Notes: generated by a model not told the origin, from the sequence alone. A stretch of 45,603 nt of DNA from Pseudomonadota bacterium (GCA_023432025.1 JAEYVE010000132.1:1-45603), one strand, 5' to 3'; positions 25,833 through 33,833 are shown, numbered from the stretch's first letter. A program made the numbers and translations.

Positions 25833-27329
25833 TCACTCGGCGCCTTCGGCGCGTACGTACCCGTAGTACTCGACGCCCAGATCCTGGAAGCTCGAGTCGT
25901 ACGTTTCGCCGACGCGCAGAATCGCGAACTCGTCGCGCGGCTCGTAGCGAAGCTCGGGCACGTCCACGCCGTCGTGGAGCGCTTCGTACTGCTCCCTCGT
26001 GAGATCCACGGCGCCTTCGAGGGCACGAGCGAACCCGATCTTGGCGGCGGCGGCTTCCCATCCGGGCACCGGGTGCATCGGAATTGCCTCGGCCGCGTCT
26101 CCGCTGCCGTAGCCGACCATCACCATGGGCGCGCCCGCAAGCTCGCGCCCCGTTTGCCACGCTTCCTCGAAGCCAGCGGCGATCCACGCCGGCAAGGCGG
26201 CGCTGTAGAGGTTGCCGAGATCCCGAGCGCCCTCGCTGCCGAGCCCCATCTTCTGTTGCAAAAGATCACGGAAGCCGGGCCGCTTGCGTACGGCGCCGGC
26301 CACGGCGCTCGTGGCCGCGTAGGGGTCCTGATCACTCTGGCCTTCCAATACACGAGCGTAGAGGTCGGGCACCGAACGCGTTTCCTCGAGCACCGCGCTC
26401 ATTTCCACGCCAGCTTCCGCGCAAAGCTCGGCCAGCTCCTGCCCGTGGTGATCGCTCCGCGCCAGGCCGCGAACGTAGAGGAAGGCCATCGCCGAGACGG
26501 GCATGTGATGGTACGGCCGATGGAAGAAGAGCGCCCGCACCTCGCGATAAAACTGCCCCGCGCGAACGTCCACACGCTCGAGCATGGCCTCGACGGCGTG
26601 CACGGTTTCGTCCAGGTAGGCGTATGTGGAGTAGCGACCGCTGAAGACCGGGAAATCGCTCAGGCGCTTGGTGCTCTGGGCGTAGGCCTCGTGAAAATGC
26701 CGTGCAAACGGCTTGCGAAAGTCCGGGCCACGGTAGTCCGAGGCCGAGCCACCCCGAGACAAGTCGACGGCGAGCATCTTGGGCTCACGCTCGACCAACA
26801 TCGCCACGGCTCCGGCGCCTTGGGTTTGCTCGCCGCTCGACCCACGCTCGTACTCCGCGACGTCCGCCGCGACGACGATGGCCAAGCGATCGGCTCCGTC
26901 GCACTTCACGTACCGCAGCGCGCTCTTCAGCGCGTACACGCCGCCCAGACAAGCGTGCTTGAACTCGGGCACCTCGAGGTTTCGGCTGAGGCGCGGCATT
27001 CCGAGCGCCTCGAGCGCACGGTCCACCATGCCTCGCACGATGACCGCCCCGGCGGCGTTGTCCGTGCTGGACTCCGTACCCAGCCCGAGGAAGCCCACGC
27101 GACGCGGATCAATCTGGTTGTCGCGAATGAGCCTGAGGACGGCGTTCGCGGCCATGGTGTAGACGTTTTCGTGGCGCCCCGGCACGCGGAAGCTGCGCCC
27201 CACGACGTTCTTCACCTTGTCCCAGGGGTTCCCCGTCCACTCGCACCACGCCTCCAGGGGGACCCGCAGCGCGGGGACGTACACACTCATGGCACTGATG
27301 CCGGCGGATTCTTGAGGCGATTGAGTCAT
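25833..27329 (-). CDS. HMG-CoA synthase-like condensing enzyme
   Basis: Thiolase-superfamily enzyme related to HMG-CoA synthase, which joins acetyl-CoA to acetoacetyl-CoA, or acts on carrier-bound beta-ketoacyl chains in polyketide beta-branching. The 498-residue protein starts MTQSPQESAGISAMSVYVP; the catalytic triad is intact: Glu86 in GLGTESSTD, Cys127 in FKHACLGGVYAL and His270 in FFHRPYHH. It is 80-100 residues longer than typical bacterial enzymes, with extra sequence between Cys and His and at the C-terminus (ending EYYGYVRAEGAE). ATG 27327-27329 gives a normal N-terminus; the frame is open 112 codons further into the divergent KS gene. It is divergent from a ketoacyl synthase and a phosphopantetheinyl transferase. 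Whether its acyl substrates ride on CoA or on a carrier protein cannot be told from sequence. Confidence 0.88.
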   Translation of the reverse strand: MTQSPQESAGISAMSVYVPALRVPLEAWCEWTGNPWDKVKNVVGRSFRVPGRHENVYTMAANAVLRLIRDNQIDPRRVGFLGLGTESSTDNAAGAVIVRGMVDRALEALGMPRLSRNLEVPEFKHACLGGVYALKSALRYVKCDGADRLAIVVAADVAEYERGSSGEQTQGAGAVAMLVEREPKMLAVDLSRGGSASDYRGPDFRKPFARHFHEAYAQSTKRLSDFPVFSGRYSTYAYLDETVHAVEAMLERVDVRAGQFYREVRALFFHRPYHHMPVSAMAFLYVRGLARSDHHGQELAELCAEAGVEMSAVLEETRSVPDLYARVLEGQSDQDPYAATSAVAGAVRKRPGFRDLLQQKMGLGSEGARDLGNLYSAALPAWIAAGFEEAWQTGRELAGAPMVMVGYGSGDAAEAIPMHPVPGWEAAAAKIGFARALEGAVDLTREQYEALHDGVDVPELRYEPRDEFAILRVGETYDSSFQDLGVEYYGYVRAEGAE

Positions 27330-27370
27330 GGTGTATTCCGGGCATGGCGGAACCGCCGCCGTCTCCGTCT

Positions 27371-27386
27371 GGGTAGCGATATACCC
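27371..27386. promoter_or_regulatory. Palindrome in the divergent HMGS/KS promoter region
   Basis: GGGTA-N6-TACCC lies in the 208-nt gap between the two divergent starts and could be a shared operator. A possible KS -35 (TTGACT, 27480-27485) has no convincing -10. Evidence is symmetry and position only. Confidence 0.3.
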
Positions 27387-27537
27387 GAACGCGCTCCGTA
27401 CGGGGAGCACCTCCACAGAACCTCCATAGAGCCGCGCCGCTGCGCGCCCCGCCCATCTCGCGCCGGGAGCCGCCGTCGGTTGACTCTGCGGCTGCCGCTG
27501 GCACAGTCCCGCCCGAGGCAGCGAAGGCCGGGCACGG

Positions 27538-29124
27538 ATGCGAAGAACCGCAATTTTTGGCTGGGGACTCGTCGCCCCACGTTCTGCGAACATCGATGAG
27601 TTCGCACACAACCTCGACCAGGCACAGTCCTGGCTCACGCCGTTCGACGGCTTCGGCCCCGACAACTTTCTCGTCGGTGAACCGAAGTTCGATTTCGTCG
27701 ACTACGCGCCGTGGCTCGAGGAGCGTTTTCCGCCCAGCCGCTTCCGTCAGTTGACGGACAAGATGGACCCCACGTCGCTTTACGCGATTGGCTCGTTCAT
27801 CCAAGCGCTCGGTCAAAACCCGGGGGTAGAAGGGGCGCTTCGAGAGCTCGGCGCGCAGGCGCACGTCTACGTGGGCAACGCGCTCGGCGCATACCCCACG
27901 GTGTACCGCACGTCGCTCGAGTACTACCGCGCGCAGCGACGCTGGAACCGCTTCTGGGCCGCGCCCGAACGCAACGCGGAGCTCCGCGCTCACCTGGCAG
28001 CGCCGGGCAGCGTGCCCTTCCTCGATCCCGCGCTGGTGGGAGACGCGGACGACCGCGAGGCCGCAGAAGACGCTTGGTTCGCGTTCTGGGCAGCGCGCTC
28101 CGACGAGCTCCGGCAGTACCTAAAAGAGCTCGCCGAAATCGAAGGCCAGCGGGTCGAAGGAGACGTCGAGAGCGGAAAACTCAAGGTGATCCGCGACAAG
28201 CGCCGCCGCCTGGCCCAGCTCCAGGAAAAGTGGGCAACCCCCGAGCCGCCCTGGGGCCAGGTTTCGGCCAACCTGCTGTGGAACATTCCCAACACGCCCG
28301 CCTCGCAGATTTCCATGCTGGGCAAGATCACGGGCTTCGCGTTCGCCCCCATCGCGGCTTGCTCCACCTTCAGCGTTTCGCTGAAGCTCGCCTTGGACGC
28401 CATCGATCGCGGTGAGGCCAAGTTGGTCGTGGTGGGCTCCGCCGATCCACCTCCCAATCCACTCACCGTGGGAGCGTTCTACGGCGCGCGCGTGCTTTCG
28501 GCCGATGGGGATCTGTCCAAGCCCTTGAGTGGCCTCAAAGGTACGCACGTCGCGGGCGGCGCCTGCATCTGGATCGTCGGAGATCTCGAGTACGGCCTCT
28601 CCAAGGGTTGGAAGCCGTTGGGTCTCGAGCCGGTGTCGGTCGGCGTGTCCGCCGACGCGGATCACATCATCACTCCGTCGTCCGAGGGGCCACGGGCAGC
28701 GATGCACCAGGCGCTGCGCCGCGCAGAAACGCCCACGACGGCAATCGCCTCATGGGATCTCCACGCCACGGCCACGCCCGGCGACTACCAGGAGGTCGAG
28801 AACCTGCAGACCGTCGTCCCCAAGAACGTCCTGGTCACGGCTCGCAAAGGCACCTTCGGACACGGTATGGGCGTCGGCGGCGGGTGGGAGCTCACGGCGC
28901 AGTACCTCGGCTGCGCGCGCGGTCGCCTCTTCCCCACGCTGCTTTCGGAGACCGAGGTCCACGAAAGCATCGCGGCGCTGGGACAACAGCTCGTGTACGA
29001 CCGTCCGGTGGAGCTGCCGCGCGCGGCCGTCGGCAAGCTCTCGATGGGCGTGGGCGGCATCAATGCTTGCGTGATTTCTCGCCCCTGGGACGCACGCACC
29101 ACCGGGTCGAACGAAAAGGGCTGA
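27538..29124 (+). CDS. Beta-ketoacyl synthase, unusual long form
   Basis: Condensing enzyme of the KAS/KS family; 528 residues against about 410 for FabF. The N-terminal strand is TAIFGWGLVAPRSANIDEF. The nucleophile is Cys275 in IAACSTFSVSLKLAL; the first His is 409 in WDLHATATPGD, replacing the usual EAHGTGT pattern; Lys437 and His442 lie in ARKGTFGHGMG; the C-terminus MGVGGINACVIS is typical. Between residues 130 and 245 there is a charged helical insertion (DELRQYLKELAEIE, RDKRRRLAQLQEKW) absent from standard KS, which explains why Cys is at 275 rather than about 163. So it should condense acyl chains, but with an unusual first-His motif and an added domain. ATG 27538 starts the protein. 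The phosphopantetheinyl transferase follows after 36 nt on the same strand. Confidence 0.88.
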   Translation: MRRTAIFGWGLVAPRSANIDEFAHNLDQAQSWLTPFDGFGPDNFLVGEPKFDFVDYAPWLEERFPPSRFRQLTDKMDPTSLYAIGSFIQALGQNPGVEGALRELGAQAHVYVGNALGAYPTVYRTSLEYYRAQRRWNRFWAAPERNAELRAHLAAPGSVPFLDPALVGDADDREAAEDAWFAFWAARSDELRQYLKELAEIEGQRVEGDVESGKLKVIRDKRRRLAQLQEKWATPEPPWGQVSANLLWNIPNTPASQISMLGKITGFAFAPIAACSTFSVSLKLALDAIDRGEAKLVVVGSADPPPNPLTVGAFYGARVLSADGDLSKPLSGLKGTHVAGGACIWIVGDLEYGLSKGWKPLGLEPVSVGVSADADHIITPSSEGPRAAMHQALRRAETPTTAIASWDLHATATPGDYQEVENLQTVVPKNVLVTARKGTFGHGMGVGGGWELTAQYLGCARGRLFPTLLSETEVHESIAALGQQLVYDRPVELPRAAVGKLSMGVGGINACVISRPWDARTTGSNEKG

Positions 29125-29160
29125 GCCGGGGCTCAGCGCGCCTCCTCGGACGCCCCGCCC

Positions 29161-29856
29161 TTGGCCTTGCCCTCCGTGGACGCCCTGCTCGCAGCGCTCT
29201 TCGACGTGCCGGTTCACACCTCGACGGTGCGAGCCGGCGCGCCGCTCGATCCTCTCGCTCCCGCCGAAGAGGCGCTCGTTGGACCACGTTGGTCGCCGAA
29301 GCGCCGCCAAGAGTTCATCGCCGGCCGACACTGCGCGCGTCGCGCGCTGGCCGCCCTCGACGGCGACCCGCCCCACGCGTGGCCCGGCCTCTTGCGCTCC
29401 GAAACGGGCGCGCCGTGCTGGCCCCCCGGGGTCGCGGGCTCCATGACTCACACCGGCCGCGACCAGTCCCTCTTTGCCGCGTGCGCCGTCACCCGAAGCG
29501 CGCGCGGCCTCGGCATCGACGCCGAAATCGACGCCCCGCTGGATGCCGAGCTTCGTCCTCGGATCCTGACGCCTCGCGAAGCCGCAGCGCTCGACGCCGC
29601 GACGAGCGACGAGAACGAACGCGGCCGCCGCGCGCTGCTCGTGTTCTCGGCGAAGGAAGCCTTCTACAAGTGTCAGTCCCCGCTGACGCACACCTTCCTC
29701 GGGTTCCAGGACGTAGAAGCCGAGCTCGATCTCGCTACGGGGCGGCTCCGCGTACGGCTGCTCGTCGACTCCGGGCCTCTGCCGACGGGAACGACGGCGG
29801 AGGGACGCTTCGCCCGCGCCGAGGGCCTCGTGCTCACGACGTCCATCCTCCGCTGA
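29161..29856 (+). CDS. 4'-phosphopantetheinyl transferase (EntD/Sfp-like)
   Basis: Transfers the phosphopantetheine arm of CoA to a Ser on acyl or peptidyl carrier proteins. The 231-residue protein shows GRHCARRAL (55-63), WPPGVAGSMTHT (87-98; the PGVxGSxSHT motif), GIDAEID with Mg ligands Asp120 and Glu122, and FSAKEAFYK (162-170). This order is that of EntD-like enzymes and the length is normal. TTG 29161 was chosen as the first start giving a sensible N-terminus; TTG 29167 and GTG 29176 follow in frame and none has a strong ribosome site. It follows the ketoacyl synthase by 36 nt, so is probably co-transcribed, but no carrier-protein gene lies near, so its substrate must be encoded elsewhere. 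Confidence 0.9.
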   Translation: MALPSVDALLAALFDVPVHTSTVRAGAPLDPLAPAEEALVGPRWSPKRRQEFIAGRHCARRALAALDGDPPHAWPGLLRSETGAPCWPPGVAGSMTHTGRDQSLFAACAVTRSARGLGIDAEIDAPLDAELRPRILTPREAAALDAATSDENERGRRALLVFSAKEAFYKCQSPLTHTFLGFQDVEAELDLATGRLRVRLLVDSGPLPTGTTAEGRFARAEGLVLTTSILR

Positions 29857-29897
29857 GCGCAGATTACGACGAGCGTGGCCGCCCACCCTCGCGCGAC

Positions 29898-30827
29898 TCA
29901 GTAACGAAGCTCGCCCCTCGCACGAAGTGGTCCCGCGATGCGATCCACCTCGGCGCCGTACTTCTTGCGATACTCGAGCGCTTCGGGAACCAAAGCGCGC
30001 AGCTCCTTGGCGCGCTCGAGCGGATCGGGGTGCGTGGACAAAATCTCGGGCGGCGTTTCGCCCTGACTCGCCATGCGCTCCCAAAGCGGAGCCGCCGCGC
30101 GCGGATCGTAACCGGCCATCGTGGACAAATAGAGCCCAATCTCGTCGGCCTCGGCTTCGTGCGTGCGACTGAAGGGCAAGAGCACACCCACGGTCGCGCC
30201 CGCCCCGAACGCCGCCATGAAGGCTTGCTGCGTCTGCGCTGGCTGTTTGCGTACGGCAACCGAAAGCGCCGCGCCGCCCGCCTGGGTCAAAAGCTCCTGG
30301 CTCATGCGCTCGTTGCCGTGTCCGGCGAGCGCGTGAGCGATCTCGTGGCCCATCACGATGGCAAGCGAGTCCACGTCACCGGCGATGGGCAAGAGGCCCG
30401 TGAACACCACCACCCTGCCGCCCGGCATGCAGAAGGCGTTCACCTCGGGGCTGTCCACCACGTTGAATTGCCAATCGAACCCCGCCAGTCGCTCCGACTG
30501 CCCTTGGTCGTCGTAGTAAACCTGCGCCGCTACGGCGATGCGCTCCCCGATGCCGCGCACCTCACCCACGAGGCGTTTGTCTCGGCTTAGCTCGCTCTCG
30601 TTCAAGAACTGCGCGTACTGCTGAGCGCTCATCGCTTGCAGGTCGGACTCTGGAACGAGGTGGAGCGCGCTGCGCCCCGTGAACGGAGCCTTCGTGCAGC
30701 CCGCCAACGCGAGCGAGCCAGCGAGCAGCAGCCTCCACGGGCGACGCATCCAACCGCGCCGAGCGAGACGCGCACGCTGGTCGCTCTTGCGCTCGTCTTT
30801 TTTGGACTTGGCACATTCAGTCGACAT
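29898..30827 (-). CDS. M48-family zinc metallopeptidase lipoprotein
   Basis: Envelope metalloprotease of the M48 group (LoiP/BepA-like), probably in quality control of outer-membrane or periplasmic proteins. The 309-residue product has a Lys/Arg-rich n-region, then LLLAGSLALAGC with lipidated Cys44. The catalytic zinc motif is HEIAH (161-165) in MGHEIAHALAGH; the third ligand is probably Glu224 in RTHEAEADEIG. MPGGRVVVFTGLLP and STHPDPLERAKEL are further family phrases. ATG 30825-30827 has GGGAG 7 nt upstream; ATG 30747-30749 would give a shorter, more usual signal peptide but lacks a ribosome site. The USP gene lies 47 nt upstream on the same strand, so an operon is plausible. Confidence 0.92.
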   Translation of the reverse strand: MSTECAKSKKDERKSDQRARLARRGWMRRPWRLLLAGSLALAGCTKAPFTGRSALHLVPESDLQAMSAQQYAQFLNESELSRDKRLVGEVRGIGERIAVAAQVYYDDQGQSERLAGFDWQFNVVDSPEVNAFCMPGGRVVVFTGLLPIAGDVDSLAIVMGHEIAHALAGHGNERMSQELLTQAGGAALSVAVRKQPAQTQQAFMAAFGAGATVGVLLPFSRTHEAEADEIGLYLSTMAGYDPRAAAPLWERMASQGETPPEILSTHPDPLERAKELRALVPEALEYRKKYGAEVDRIAGPLRARGELRY

Positions 30828-30874
30828 GACTCCGCTCCCGCGGTGCGCTTGGGCACGTCCTGTCGCGGTTCGCC

Positions 30875-31540
30875 TCAGCGCCCCGAGCGGCCCAAGAGCG
30901 GCCGCGTACCGTTCTTCGAAGTGCGCTCGCCCGACTGGTGCGTGTGACGAGGCCCGTGCAGCTCGGAGTGCTCCTCACACCACATCACGGCGCCGCCCGT
31001 TCGGTCACGCGTCTCCAAGCAGCGCGGACATGGCGTCTCGATGTGTGGAACGTGGGTGTCCGCGTCCTTGCGGCGCACCACCAGCACGGGGCACTCGGCC
31101 CGGCGCACCACGGTCTCCGCGACGGAGCCCAACACCAAACGGCTCACACCCTTTCGCCCGTGCGTGCCCACGACGATCATGTCGGCCTCGAGCTCGGCAG
31201 CCAGGCGGGTAATTTCTTCCGCCGGCACCTCGGCGCGCAGATGCGTGACACAGCGCTCGCAAGGCGAGCGCCCCGTCCGCTCCTCGAAGCGACGCTGCTG
31301 CTCGGCGACGTACGCCTGAACGCGATCCGCAGCCTCGTCGAGGGACAGGCCGTACGGCGTAGAGTGCGCCATCTCGATCATCACGAACTCGCCGAAGTTG
31401 CGCACCACGTTCACCGCGTGCACCTCCGCCCGCGGCTGCGCCGCGGCGACCTCGAAGGCCTTCTCGAGCGCAAGCGCGCCCAAGTCGGAGTAGTCCACCC
31501 CCACGACGACCACGTAAGGCTTCATCGGCACCTGGCTCAT
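30875..31540 (-). CDS. Universal stress protein with Cys/His-rich C-terminal tail
   Basis: A 221-residue protein: one UspA domain (about 8-157) plus a 60-residue extension. The domain starts YVVVVGVDYSD and holds the nucleotide motif GTHGRKGVSRLVLGSVAE (125-142), followed by CPVLVV. The tail has CPRC (171-174), WCEEH (187-191) and further His residues (195, 199, 201); a second CERC lies at 94-97 inside the Usp domain. This spacing suggests a metal site or redox-active Cys pairs, which is unusual for Usp proteins. ATG 31538-31540 has a strong GGAGG ribosome site 6 nt upstream. It is followed by the M48 peptidase gene on the same strand. Role inferred: stress sensing or survival, perhaps metal- or redox-linked. 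Confidence 0.88.
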   Translation of the reverse strand: MSQVPMKPYVVVVGVDYSDLGALALEKAFEVAAAQPRAEVHAVNVVRNFGEFVMIEMAHSTPYGLSLDEAADRVQAYVAEQQRRFEERTGRSPCERCVTHLRAEVPAEEITRLAAELEADMIVVGTHGRKGVSRLVLGSVAETVVRRAECPVLVVRRKDADTHVPHIETPCPRCLETRDRTGGAVMWCEEHSELHGPRHTHQSGERTSKNGTRPLLGRSGR

Positions 31541-31790
31541 GGCCCCTCCCTTCCAAGCGCAGCGGCGGTCGGCGTCGGGCGCGCCGCGCCCCATTCGTCC
31601 AACGATGAATCAGCGCGGCTCCCCTCGCTTTTCCGCCTCTCCAGTGTCTGACATGGGCGAGAGAAGCACGCACGCCCCGTAGAGCTACCCAGACGCGGCG
31701 CCCACGGAGCAGCTACCTCGGCTCGGGTGGCTCGAAACGCAGCTCACCCAGGGCCTGGCGATGCGCGGTCACGCTCGTCCACCGGGCGCT

Positions 31791-32180
31791 TCAGCGTCGC
31801 GCTCGGTAGTCACGCCAGCCCGCGTACTCGGAAATGTCCCGCGCCTGCGCCACGGCGAAAGCTTCGCACAAAAAGCCAAGCGCCTGGACACCGCCCTCGA
31901 GCAGCACCGTGCCGATGCACAGCGGCGAACGCACCTTTTCCATGAGCTCCCCGAAGCGCGCCGAGGGCACGCTCCACACCTCGACCTCGAAAGCGCGGCC
32001 CGCCTCCGTCACGCGCACGAGCCCCGGCTTTTCGAGCGCGCCCGGCAACGCGTACATGCGATAGCCCGCGGCGGTGCGCGTGGCTTGCACGAACGTGGCG
32101 CCGAGCGCCGTCAGCTCGTGATTGAGAGGCTCCCCTCGAAGATGAGCCCCGACTACGACGAGATGCAGCACTTCAGGCAT
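31791..32180 (-). CDS. Stand-alone allophanate-hydrolase C-terminal-domain protein
   Basis: A 129-residue protein matching the C-terminal domain of allophanate hydrolases (AtzF C-terminal, gamma-glutamylcyclotransferase-like fold). Recognisable phrases are VVVGAHLRGEPLNHELTALGATFV, TAAGYRMYALPG, KPGLVRV, FEVEVWSVP, IGTVLLEGG and LGFLCEAFAVAQARDISEYAGWRDY. The amidase half that hydrolyses allophanate is absent, and no urea carboxylase is near, so urea breakdown is not supported. The free domain may have its own catalytic role. ATG 32178-32180 gives the family N-terminus; no good ribosome site is seen. It is divergent from the ferritin-like gene. Confidence 0.85.
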   Translation of the reverse strand: MPEVLHLVVVGAHLRGEPLNHELTALGATFVQATRTAAGYRMYALPGALEKPGLVRVTEAGRAFEVEVWSVPSARFGELMEKVRSPLCIGTVLLEGGVQALGFLCEAFAVAQARDISEYAGWRDYRARR

Positions 32181-32381
32181 GGGCGACACGGTACAGCCAA
32201 AGGGCGCGCGATCGATGCGACAAACTCGCCGAAGACGCGGGAGACCGAGTCGGGCCCGCGGGCGCGCCCGCGCCACGTCTTGGGCCCCAGCGCTCGAAGC
32301 GCGCGCGCGTCAGCGTGCTAACTTTCCTCGGTGCGAGAGGCGGCGCAGCCGCGCCGTGAAGCTCGCCGGGGGAGCAAACGA

Positions 32382-32918
32382 ATGAACCATTCTTTGACGG
32401 ACGTGGCGACCATTCGGCAAAACGCGCGACGCCACGTGGAGCAAGGCGCCGTAACCGAAGGCTACCAAGCGGATCGCAACACCGTGATACGCCTCTTGAA
32501 CGAGGCTCTCGCCACGGAGGTCGTGTGCGTGCTCCGCTACAGGCGGCACTACTTCATGGCGAGTGGGATCCACTCCGAGCCGGTGGCGCAAGAGTTCTTG
32601 CAGCACGCCAATGAAGAGCAGGACCACGCGGATCAAATCGCGCGGCGCATCGTTCAGCTCGGCGGTGAGCCCAACTTGTCACCCGACGGGCTGCTCGATC
32701 GCAGCCACGCCGAGTACGTCGAGGGCGCAACGCTCAGCGACATGATCCGGGAGAACCTGGTCGCCGAGCGCATCGCCATCGACAGCTACCGCGAAATGAT
32801 CGGCTACATGGGCAACGACGATCCGACCACGCGCCGCATGCTGGAGGGTATTTTGGCGATGGAAGAGGAGCACGCGGACGACCTGTCGAGCATGATGGAG
32901 CGCATCGATCAGGGTTAG
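32382..32918 (+). CDS. Bacterioferritin-like di-iron protein
   Basis: A 178-residue four-helix-bundle protein of the ferritin superfamily, related to bacterioferritin. Likely metal ligands are Glu46 in ALATEVVCVLRYRRHYF, Glu79 and His82 in EEQDHADQ, Glu129 in NLVAERIAIDSYREMI, and Glu161/His164 in MEEEHADD. The complete ligand set implies a working ferroxidase-type centre for iron storage or detoxification; a heme-binding Met for bacterioferritin was not located with confidence. A 20-residue helical N-terminal extension precedes the bundle. ATG 32382 is supported by GGGGGAG 8 nt upstream; the longer open frame from 32331 is not needed. It is a lone gene, divergent from the allophanate-hydrolase-domain gene. 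Confidence 0.88.
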   Translation: MNHSLTDVATIRQNARRHVEQGAVTEGYQADRNTVIRLLNEALATEVVCVLRYRRHYFMASGIHSEPVAQEFLQHANEEQDHADQIARRIVQLGGEPNLSPDGLLDRSHAEYVEGATLSDMIRENLVAERIAIDSYREMIGYMGNDDPTTRRMLEGILAMEEEHADDLSSMMERIDQG

Positions 32919-33075
32919 TCGCCGGCGGAACGGGCGAACGAAGCTTGCGCAAGTCAGCAAGTGGGCGGGTGACCGTGCTCGTGCAAACGACCGAGCGACC
33001 GAGTCAGCGAGCGGACGCCCCACAGGCGCCACGCCGAGACACGCAGGGCGAGCGAAACGGCGGCCTCTCGGCGAC

Positions 33076-33495
33076 TCAGCGGCCCTCGCTCGCCTCTTCT
33101 GCCTTGCGGCGCTTCGCGGGCGGCTTACTCGTCGCAGCAAAGTAGCGCATTTCACGTCGCTCACCCGTGGAGCGCACCTTCTGCTCGTGACGAAGATCGA
33201 GCAGCGGACCCCGCAGATCTTTCGCAGAAATGGCCAGCTGCTCTTGCAACTGTTCGGAGCTCGCGCCCGGATGCGCCGTGAGCGCGTTCAAGAGCGCCTG
33301 CTTCACGTTCTCGAGGTCCGCGGTGGAGCGACGGATCCGCCCCCCAGACGCTCGCGGCTGCTCGGCGGGGGGCGCTACGACGCCGCCAGAAATACGCTGG
33401 ATCAGCTGTTCTTTCAGCTCGAGCTCGAGCAGCTCGGTCAGCTCCGCGACGAAACGCGCGGTTGCCTGAGCGATGGAAGACTTCGTTCTCGCCAC
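33076..33495 (-). CDS. Small basic protein with a probable winged-helix domain
   Basis: A 139-residue protein starting at GTG 33493-33495 with AAGG about 7 nt upstream. Residues 8-35 form an acidic amphipathic helix (ELTELLELELKEQLIQRI). A flexible Pro/Arg-rich linker follows. Residues 62-120 (VKQALLNALTAHPGASSEQLQEQLAISAKDLRGPLLDLRHEQKVRSTGERREMRYF in context) look like a winged-helix domain of the kind used for DNA binding, with a wing strand at RSTGERREMRYF. The C-terminus is a Lys/Arg tail (SKPPAKRRKAEE). I infer a DNA-binding or nucleoid-associated role; the family is not certain and no target is visible. Confidence 0.65.
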   Translation of the reverse strand: MARTKSSIAQATARFVAELTELLELELKEQLIQRISGGVVAPPAEQPRASGGRIRRSTADLENVKQALLNALTAHPGASSEQLQEQLAISAKDLRGPLLDLRHEQKVRSTGERREMRYFAATSKPPAKRRKAEEASEGR

Positions 33496-33620
33496 GCCCT
33501 TGCCTTACGACAGGTCGCGAGGCGGAACAACGCCCTACAAATCACGTTCGGTGCTCGAGATAAGGCGTAGTCCGTGTCCGCCCCCGCGACTTCCGAACGC
33601 GACGCTCGATGGAGGCGAAC

Positions 33621-33660
33621 AAAAACGAAGAGGGCGAGTCTTGCGACTCGCCCCGTCTTC
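33621..33660 (-). terminator. Terminator of tRNA-Leu(GAG)
   Basis: Read on the minus strand, GGGCGAGTC-GCAA-GACTCGCCC is a perfect 9-bp hairpin followed by TCTTCGTTTTTG. It lies 16 nt past the tRNA 3' end. Confidence 0.85.
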
Positions 33661-33675
33661 AATCGTTCGTTCTTG

Positions 33676-33758
33676 TGCGAAGGAGAGGACTCGAACCTCC
33701 ACGGGAGTTACCCCGCTAGCACCTCAAGCTAGTGCGTCTGCCATTCCGCCACCTTCGC
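33676..33758 (-). tRNA. tRNA-Leu, anticodon GAG
   Basis: An 83-nt class II tRNA without encoded CCA. The acceptor stem GCGAAGG pairs with CCTTCGC and discriminator A; the anticodon stem CTAGC/GCTAG encloses loop TTGAGGT, anticodon GAG, reading CUC/CUU. A long variable arm (GGGGTAACTCCCG) and the T arm GGAGG-TTCGAGT-CCTCT are present. It has its own promoter at 33834-33861 and terminator at 33621-33660. Confidence 0.96.
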
Positions 33759-33833
33759 GAGGTGTGACGCTTCCCCAAGAGGGGCTGCGTCGACCGACGC
33801 TCGCGGTGACCGCGGCGCGTCGTTGGCTCGCGG

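Noticed and set aside
25833..29856. Standard polyketide beta-branching cassette
   Set aside because: No ACP, no Cys-less KS and no enoyl-CoA hydratases are present; the KS keeps its Cys.
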